From Cylicocyclus nassatus (taxonomy: Eukaryota > Nematoda > Chromadorea > Rhabditida > Strongylidae), in NCBI GenBank assembly GCA_958299035.1, contig CATQJL010000146.1, forward strand, positions 124,001-188,000: 64,000 nt of DNA, written 5' to 3'. Below are positions 57,401 through 64,000 of the stretch, in pieces. The number at the start of each line of letters is the position of its first letter. Position 1 is the first letter of the stretch. Made by a program: the position numbers and the translations under genes. The notes below the pieces were generated by a model, which did not search any database, was not told the origin of the DNA, and saw only the letters and a list, made by a program, of their open reading frames with translations.

Positions 57401-60400
57401 CACGAAGGAGTGTCAAGGCTCACGAAAGAGTGTCAAGGCTCACGAAGGAGTGTCAAGGCTCACGAAGGAGTGTCAAGGCCTACGAAGGAGTGTCAAGGCT
57501 CACGAAGGAGTGTCAAGGCTCACGAAGAAGTGTCAAGGCTCACGAAGGAGTGTCAAGGCTCACGAAGAAGTTTCAAGGCTCACGAAAGAGTGTCAAGGCT
57601 CACGAAGGAGTATCAAGGCTCACGAAGGAGTGTCAAGGCCTACGAAGGAGTGTCAAGGCTCACGAAGGAGTGTCAAGGCTCACGAAGGAGTGTCAAGGCT
57701 CACGAAGGAGTGTCAAGGCTCACGAAGGAGTGTCAAGGCCTACGAAGGAGTGTCAAGGCTCACGAAGGAGTGTCAAGGCTCACGAAGAAGTGTCAAGGCT
57801 CACGAAGGAGTGTCAAGGCTCACGAAGAAGTTTCAAGGCTCACGAAAGAGTGTCAAGGCTCACGAAGGAGTATCAAGGCTCACGAAGGAGTGTCAAGGCC
57901 TACGAAGGAGTGTCAAGGCTCACGAAGGAGTGTCAAGGCTCACGAAGGAGTGTCAAGGCCTACGAAGGAGTGTCAAGGCTCACGAAGGAGTGTCAAGGCT
58001 CACGAAGGAGTGTCAAGGCTCACGAAGGAGTCCCAAGGCCTACGAAGGAGTGTCAAGGCCTACGAAGGAGTGTCAAGGCCTACGAAGGAGTGACAAGGCT
58101 CACGAAGGAGTGTCAAGGCCTACGAAGGAGTGTCAAGGCTCACGAAGGAGTGTCAAGGCCTACGAAGGAGTGTCAAGGCTCACGAAGGAGTGTCAAGGCC
58201 TACGAAGGAGTGTCAAGGCTCACGAAGGAGTGTCAAGGCTCACGAAGGAGTGTCAAGGCTCACGAAGGAGTGTCAAGGCTCACGAAGGAGTGTCAAGGCT
58301 CACGAAGGAGTGTCAAGGCCTACGAAGGAGTGTCAAGGCTCACGAAGGAGTGTCAAGGCTCACGAAGGAGTGTCAAGGCTCACGAAGGAGTGTCAAGGCT
58401 CACGAAGGAGTGTCAAGGCTCACGAAGGAGTGTCAAGGCCTACGAAGGAGTGTCAAGGCTCACGAAGGAGTGTCAAGGCCTACGAAGGAGTGTCAAGGCT
58501 CACGAAGGAGTGTCAAGGCTCACGAAGGAGTGTCAAGGCTCACGAAGGAGTGTCAAGGCCTACGAAGGAGTGTCAAGGCTCACGAAGGAGTGTCAAGGCC
58601 TACGAAGGAGTGTCAAGGCTCACGAAGGAGTGTCAAGGCTCACGAAGAAGTGTCAAGGCTCACGAAGGAGTGTCAAGGCTCACGAAAGAGTGTCAAGGCT
58701 CACGAAGGAGTGTCAAGGCTCACGAAGGAGTGTCACGGCTCACGAAGGAGTGTCAAGACTCACGAAGGAGTGTCAAGGCTCACGAAGGAGTGTCAAGGCC
58801 TACGAAGGAGATTCAAGGCCTACGAAGGAGTGTCAAGGCCTACGAAGGAGTGTCAAGGCTCACGAAGGAGTGTCAAGGCTCACGAAGAAGTGTCAAGGCT
58901 CACGAAGGAGTGTCAAGGCTCACGAAGAAGTGTCAAGGCTCACGAAGGAGTGTCAAGGCTCACGAAGAAGTTTCAAGGCTCACGAAAGAGTGTCAAGGCT
59001 CACGAAGGAGTATCAAGGCTCACGAAGGAGTGTCAAGGCCTACGAAGGAGTGTCAAGGCTCACGAAGGAGTGTCAAGGCTCACGAAGGAGTGTCAAGGCC
59101 TACGAAGGAGTGTCAAGGCTCACGAAGGAGTGTCAAGGCTCACGAAGGAGTGTCAAGGCTCACGAAGGAGTGTCAAGGCCTACGAAGGAGTGTCAAGGCT
59201 CACGAAGGAGTGTCAAGGCTCACGAAGGAGTGTCAAGGCTCACGAAGGAGTGTCAAGGCTCACGAAAGAGTGTCAAGGCTCACGAAGGAGTGTCAAGGCT
59301 CACGAAGGAGTGTCAAGGCCTACGAAGGAGTGTCAAGGCTCACGAAGGAGTGTCAAGGCTCACGAAGAAGTGTCAAGGCTCACGAAGGAGTGTCAAGGCT
59401 CACGAAGAAGTTTCAAGGCTCACGAAAGAGTGTCAAGGCTCACGAAGGAGTATCAAGGCTCACGAAGGAGTGTCAAGGCCTACGAAGGAGTGTCAAGGCT
59501 CACGAAGGAGTGTCAAGGCTCACGAAGGAGTGTCAAGGCTCACGAAGGAGTGTCAAGGCTCACGAAGGAGTGTCAAGGCCTACGAAGGAGTGTCAAGGCT
59601 CACGAAGGAGTGTCAAGGCTCACGAAGAAGTGTCAAGGCTCACGAAGGAGTGTCAAGGCTCACGAAGAAGTTTCAAGGCTCACGAAAGAGTGTCAAGGCT
59701 CACGAAGGAGTATCAAGGCTCACGAAGGAGTGTCAAGGCCTACGAAGGAGTGTCAAGGCTCACGAAGGAGTGTCAAGGCTCACGAAGGAGTGTCAAGGCC
59801 TACGAAGGAGTGTCAAGGCTCACGAAGGAGTGTCAAGGCTCACGAAGGAGTGTCAAGGCTCACGAAGGAGTCCCAAGGCCTACGAAGGAGTGTCAAGGCC
59901 TACGAAGGAGTGTCAAGGCCTACGAAGGAGTGACAAGGCTCACGAAGGAGTGTCAAGGCCTACGAAGGAGTGTCAAGGCTCACGAAGGAGTGTCAAGGCC
60001 TACGAAGGAGTGTCAAGGCTCACGAAGGAGTGTCAAGGCCTACGAAGGAGTGTCAAGGCTCACGAAGGAGTGTCAAGGCTCACGAAGGAGTGTCAAGGCT
60101 CACGAAGGAGTGTCAAGGCTCACGAAGGAGTGTCAAGGCTCACGAAGGAGTGTCAAGGCCTACGAAGGAGTGTCAAGGCTCACGAAGGAGTGTCAAGGCT
60201 CACGAAGGAGTGTCAAGGCTCACGAAGGAGTGTCAAGGCTCACGAAGGAGTGTCAAGGCTCACGAAGGAGTGTCAAGGCCTACGAAGGAGTGTCAAGGCT
60301 CACGAAGGAGTGTCAAGGCCTACGAAGGAGTGTCAAGGCTCACGAAGGAGTGTCAAGGCTCACGAAGGAGTGTCAAGGCTCACGAAGGAGTGTCAAGGCC

Positions 60401-60750
60401 TACGAAGGAGTGTCAAGGCTCACGAAGGAGTGTCAAGGCCTACGAAGGAGTGTCAAGGCTCACGAAGGAGTGTCAAGGCTCACGAAGAAGTGTCAAGGCT
60501 CACGAAGGAGTGTCAAGGCTCACGAAAGAGTGTCAAGGCTCACGAAGGAGTGTCAAGGCTCACGAAGGAGTGTCACGGCTCACGAAGGAGTGTCAAGACT
60601 CACGAAGGAGTGTCAAGGCTCACGAAGGAGTGTCAAGGCCTACGAAGGAGATTCAAGGCCTACGAAGGAGTGTCAAGGCCTACGAAGGAGTGTCAAGGCT
60701 CACGAAGGAGTGTCAAGGCTCACGAAGAAGTGTCAAGGCTCACGAAGGAG
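57070..60750 (+). repeat. 1,840-bp tandem repeat
   Basis: Two copies of 92 monomers, about 57,070-58,910 and 58,911-60,750. They share the otherwise unique CAAGACT core (about 58,757 and 60,597), GATTC monomers (58,810 and 60,650), P-Y-Y-D-Y modules ending near 58,110 and 59,950, and I monomers (57,610 and 59,450). One K-H pair is added at the joint, so register shifts by 40 bp just past it. Confidence 0.88.
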
Positions 60751-61760
60751 TGTCAAGGCTCACGAAGAAGTTTCAAGGCTCACGAAAGAGTGTCAAGGCT
60801 CACGAAGGAGTATCAAGGCTCACGAAGGAGTGTCAAGGCCTACGAAGGAGTGTCAAGGCTCACGAAGGAGTGTCAAGGCTCACGAAGGAGTGTCAAGGCC
60901 TACGAAGGAGTGTCAAGGCTCACGAAGGAGTGTCAAGGCTCACGAAGGAGTGTCAAGGCTCACGAAGGAGTGTCAAGGCCTACGAAGGAGTGTCAAGGCT
61001 CACGAAGGAGTGTCAAGGCTCACGAAGGAGTGTCAAGGCTCACGAAGGAGTGTCAAGGCCTACGAAGGAGTGTCAAGGCTCACGAAGGAGTGTCAAGGCT
61101 CACGAAGGAGTGCCAAGGCTCACGAAGGAGTGTCAAGGCCTACGAAGGAGTGTCAAGGCTCACGAAGGAGTGTCAAGGCCTACGAAGGAGTGTCAAGGCT
61201 CACGAAGGAGTGTCAAGGCTCACGAAGAAGTGTCAAGGCTCACGAAGGAGTGTCAAGGCTCACGAAAGAGTGTCAAGGCTCACGAAGGAGTGTCAAGGCT
61301 CACGAAGGAGTGTCACGGCTCACGAAGGAGTGTCAAGGCTCACGAAGGAGTGTCAAGGCTCACGAAGGAGTGTCAAGGCCTACGAAGGAGATTCAAGGCC
61401 TACGAAGGAGTGTCAAGGCCTACGAAGGAGTGTCAAGGCTCACGAAGGAGTGTCAAGGCTCACGAAGAAGTGTCAAGGCTCACGAAGGAGTGTCAAGGCT
61501 CACGAAGAAGTTTCAAGGCTCACGAAAGAGTGTCAAGGCTCACGAAGGAGTATCAAGGCTCACGAAGGAGTGTCAAGGCCTACGAAGGAGTGTCAAGGCT
61601 CACGAAGGAGTGTCAAGGCTCACGAAGGAGTGTCAAGGCCTACGAAGGAGTGTCAAGGCTCACGAAGGAGTGTCAAGGCTCACGAAGGAGTGTCAAGGCT
61701 CACGAAGGAGTGTCAAGGCCTACGAAGGAGTGTCAAGGCTCACGAAGGAGTGTCAAGGCT
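60410..61760 (+). repeat. 740-bp-spaced duplication
   Basis: The CACGG-core monomers (about 60,571 and 61,311) and GATTC monomers (60,650 and 61,390) are both 740 bp apart with the same intervening K and R monomers. The first copy has the CAAGACT core and the second does not. Edges are approximate. Confidence 0.75.
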
Positions 61761-63989
61761 CACGAAGGAGTGTCAAGGCTCACGAAGGAGTGTCAAGGCT
61801 CACGAAAGAGTGTCAAGGCTCACGAAGGAGTGTCAAGGCTCACGAAGGAGTGTCAAGGCCTACGAAGGAGTGTCAAGGCTCACGAAGGAGTGTCAAGGCT
61901 CACGAAGAAGTGTCAAGGCTCACGAAGGAGTGTCAAGGCTCACGAAGAAGTTTCAAGGCTCACGAAAGAGTGTCAAGGCTCACGAAGGAGTATCAAGGCT
62001 CACGAAGGAGTGTCAAGGCCTACGAAGGAGTGTCAAGGCTCACGAAGGAGTGTCAAGGCTCACGAAGGAGTGTCAAGGCTCACGAAGGAGTGTCAAGGCT
62101 CACGAAAGAGTGTCAAGGCTCACGAAGGAGTGTCAAGGCTCACGAAGGAGTGTCAAGGCTCACGAAGAAGTGTCAAGGCTCACGAAGGAGTGTCAAGGCT
62201 CACGAAGAAGTTTCAAGGCTCACGAAAGAGTGTCAAGGCTCACGAAGGAGTATCAAGGCTCACGAAGGAGTGTCAAGGCCTACGAAGGAGTGTCAAGGCT
62301 CACGAAGGAGTGTCAAGGCTCACGAAGGAGTGTCAAGGCCTACGAAGGAGTGTCAAGGCTCACGAAGGAGTGTCAAGGCTCACGAAGGAGTGTCAAGGCT
62401 CACGAAGGAGTCCCAAGGCCTACGAAGGAGTGTCAAGGCCTACGAAGGAGTGTCAAGGCCTACGAAGGAGTGACAAGGCTCACGAAGGAGTGTCAAGGCC
62501 TACGAAGGAGTGTTAAGGCTCACGAAGGAGTGTCAAGGCCTACGAAGGAGTGTCAAGGCTCACGAAGGAGTATCAAGGCTCACGAAGGAGTGTCAAGGCC
62601 TACGAAGGAGTGTCAGGGCTCACGAAGGAGTGTCAAGGCTCACGAAGGAGTGTCAAGGCTCACGAAGGAGTGTCAAGGCTCACGAAAGAGTGTCAAGGCT
62701 CACGAAGGAGTGTCAAGGCTCACGAAGGAGTGTCAAGGCTCACGAAGAAGTGTCAAGGCTCACGAAGGAGTGTCAAGGCTCACGAAGAAGTTTCAAGGCT
62801 CACGAAAGAGTGTCAAGGCTCACGAAGGAGTATCAAGGCTCACGAAGGAGTGTCAAGGCCTACGAAGGAGTGTCAAGGCTCACGAAGGAATGTCAAGGCT
62901 CACGAAGGAGTGTCAAGGCCTACGAAGGAGTGTCAAGGCTCACGAAGGAGTGTCAAGGCTCACGAAGGAGTGTCAAGGCTCACGAAGGAGTCCCAAGGCC
63001 TACGAAGGAGTGTCAAGGCCTACGAAGGAGTGTCAAGGCCTACGAAGGAGTGACAAGGCTCACGAAGGAGTGTCAAGGCCTACGAAGGAGTGTCAAGGCT
63101 CACGAAGGAGTGTCAAGGCCTACGAAGGAGTGTCAAGGCTCACGAAGGAGTGTCAAGGCTCACGAAGGAGTGTCAAGGCTCACGAAGGAGTGTCAAGGCT
63201 CACGAAGGAGTGTCAAGGCTCACGAAGGAGTGTCAAGGCCTACGAAGGAGTGTCAAGGCTCACGAAGGAGTGTCAAGGCTCACGAAGGAGTGTCAAGGCT
63301 CACGAAGGAGTGTCAAGGCTCACGAAGGAGTGTCAAGGCTCACGAAGGAGTGTCAAGGCCTACGAAGGAGTGTCAAGGCTCACGAAGGAGTGTCAAGGCT
63401 CACGAAGGAGTGTCAAGGCTCACGAAGGAGTGTCAAGGCTCACGAAGGAGTGTCAAGGCCTACGAAGGAGTGTCAAGGCTCACGAAGGAGTGTCAAGGCT
63501 CACGAAGGAGTGTCAAGGCTCACGAAAGAGTGTCAAGGCTCACGAAGGAGTGTCAAGGCTCACGAAGGAGTGTCAAGGCCTACGAAGGAGTGTCAAGGCT
63601 CACGAAGGAGTGTCAAGGCTCACGAAGAAGTGTCAAGGCTCACGAAGGAGTGTCAAGGCTCACGAAGAAGTGTCAAGGCTCACGAAAGAGTGTCAAGGCT
63701 CACGAAGGAGTGTCAAGGCCTACGAAGGAGTGTCAAGGCTCACGAAGGAGTGTCAAGGCTCACGAAGGAGTGTCAAGGCTCACGAAGGAGTGTCAAGGCT
63801 CACGAAGGAGTGTCAAGGCTCACGAAGGAGTGTCAAGGCTCACGAAGGAGTGTCAAGGCCTACGAAGGAGTGTCAAGGCCTACGAAGGAGTGTCAAGGCT
63901 CACGAAGGAGTGTCAAGGCTCACGAAGAAGTGTCAAGGCTCACGAAGGAGTGTCAAGGCTCACGAAGAAGTTTCAAGGCTCACGAAAGA

Positions 63990-64000
63990 GTGTCAAGGCT
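63990..64000 (+). repeat. Partial monomer at window edge
   Basis: Eleven bases, GTGTCAAGGCT, start an H-type monomer cut by the window end. The left edge at base 1 starts exactly on a monomer of the I type (GTATC). Neither edge shows any approach to unique sequence. Confidence 0.97.

Larger units (their letters stand above)
1..64000 (+). repeat. 20-bp satellite array filling the window
   Basis: Every base except about 22 belongs to a head-to-tail array with consensus monomer GTGTCAAGGCTCACGAAGGA. Parsing gives 3,199 full monomers plus 11 bp of another, and the length classes (3,160 x 20, 30 x 19, 5 x 23, 4 x 26) sum exactly to the start of the partial monomer. All monomers lie in the same orientation; I saw no inverted segment and no unique spacer. 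The consensus has 11 G/C in 20, 13 purines in 20 on the + strand, and one CpG. Neither common monomer has a stop in any + frame, whereas both give stops in every frame of the - strand. Both array ends lie beyond the window. Satellites of this size are known from eukaryotic heterochromatin; chromosomal position and species cannot be told from the sequence. Confidence 0.99.
55641..64000 (+). repeat. Satellite block B2c: 780- to 1,840-bp family
   Basis: This block has an unbroken 20-bp phase, with no 19-, 23- or 26-bp monomer after 54,669. It is rich in R, K, F and I monomers, with P-Y-Y-D-Y modules near 58,030, 59,870, 62,410 and 62,990. Duplications with periods of 780, 1,840 and 740 bp are visible. 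It continues past the right edge of the window. Confidence 0.85.

Noticed and set aside
1..64000. CRISPR array
   Set aside because: Repeat units abut directly; there are no unique spacers and no cas genes.
1..64000. Telomeric repeat array
   Set aside because: The unit does not resemble TTAGGG/TTAGG-type or the known long yeast telomere units, and the mixture of variants with kilobase higher-order repeats is not what telomerase synthesis gives.
1..64000. CENP-B box
   Set aside because: The reverse strand holds TTCG as in the box core, but the spaced A and the CGGG part are missing.
1..64000. Bacterial gene starts: GGAG followed by GTG in every monomer looks like a ribosome binding site and start
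   Set aside because: It recurs every 20 bp as part of the satellite and has the wrong spacing (GGAGTG with no gap).
1..64000. Stable hairpins or inverted repeats in the monomer
   Set aside because: Only very short complements were found (AGGCCT in Y, CTC/GAG in H), too short to support a structured RNA or cruciform.
1..64000. Artificial or synthetic repeat
   Set aside because: The layered substitutions, nested duplications and private single-base changes are those of a natural satellite; only the adapter is artificial.

Overview
The whole window is one uninterrupted satellite-DNA array. It is built head-to-tail on the + strand from a 20-bp monomer with consensus GTGTCAAGGCTCACGAAGGA. I see no gene, RNA gene, transposon, promoter, origin or CRISPR array. 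Parsing from base 1 gives 3,199 complete monomers and an 11-bp partial one at the right edge: 3,160 of 20 bp, 30 of 19 bp, 5 of 23 bp and 4 of 26 bp. These sum to 63,989 bp, exactly the start of the partial monomer, so no net length change is missed. The flanks lie outside the window at both ends, so the full array is longer than 64 kb. An array of this kind points to eukaryotic heterochromatin (pericentromeric, subtelomeric or interstitial); the sequence does not identify the species.

Two monomer types dominate. H reads ...GGCTCACG... and Y reads ...GGCCTACG... (a TC/CT swap). Named variants used below: D (GTGAC start), E (GAGTC), P (GTCCC with Y core), p (GTCCC with H core), I (GTATC), N (CAATGCC), Q (ends GAAGCA), K (ends GAAGAA), R (ends GAAAGA), F (GTTTC). 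Their distribution divides the window into blocks. A1 (1 to about 17.4 kb) is rich in E, P, I, N and D. A2 (about 17.4-23.3 kb) carries p-P pairs and 1,578-bp and 979-bp repeats. B1 (about 23.3-26.6 kb) is where R, K and F appear. A second A2 block follows (about 26.6-31.8 kb). B2 (about 31.8-64 kb) has 3,440-bp, 4,741-bp, 1,642/1,842-bp and 1,840-bp repeats. The segments are nested tandem duplications from 240 bp to 6,376 bp, several of them near-identical over kilobases. This is the expected mark of unequal exchange or other recent segmental amplification, though assembly error could mimic part of it.

The single piece of foreign sequence is at 46,421-46,445. It matches the reverse complement of the SMART/low-input genomic-amplification adapter and replaces 22 bp of repeat without changing length. 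It is almost certainly an untrimmed library adapter in the assembly consensus. It implies PCR-amplified low-input DNA, which fits a very small organism or scarce sample, and it calls for caution about the fine structure of the array.

Long open frames run through all three + frames, with a longest stretch of about 2,691 codons at 43,803-51,878. They arise because neither common 20-mer has a + strand stop in any frame. All three frames encode the same 20-residue peptide repeat, almost no ATG is present, and I annotate no coding sequence.
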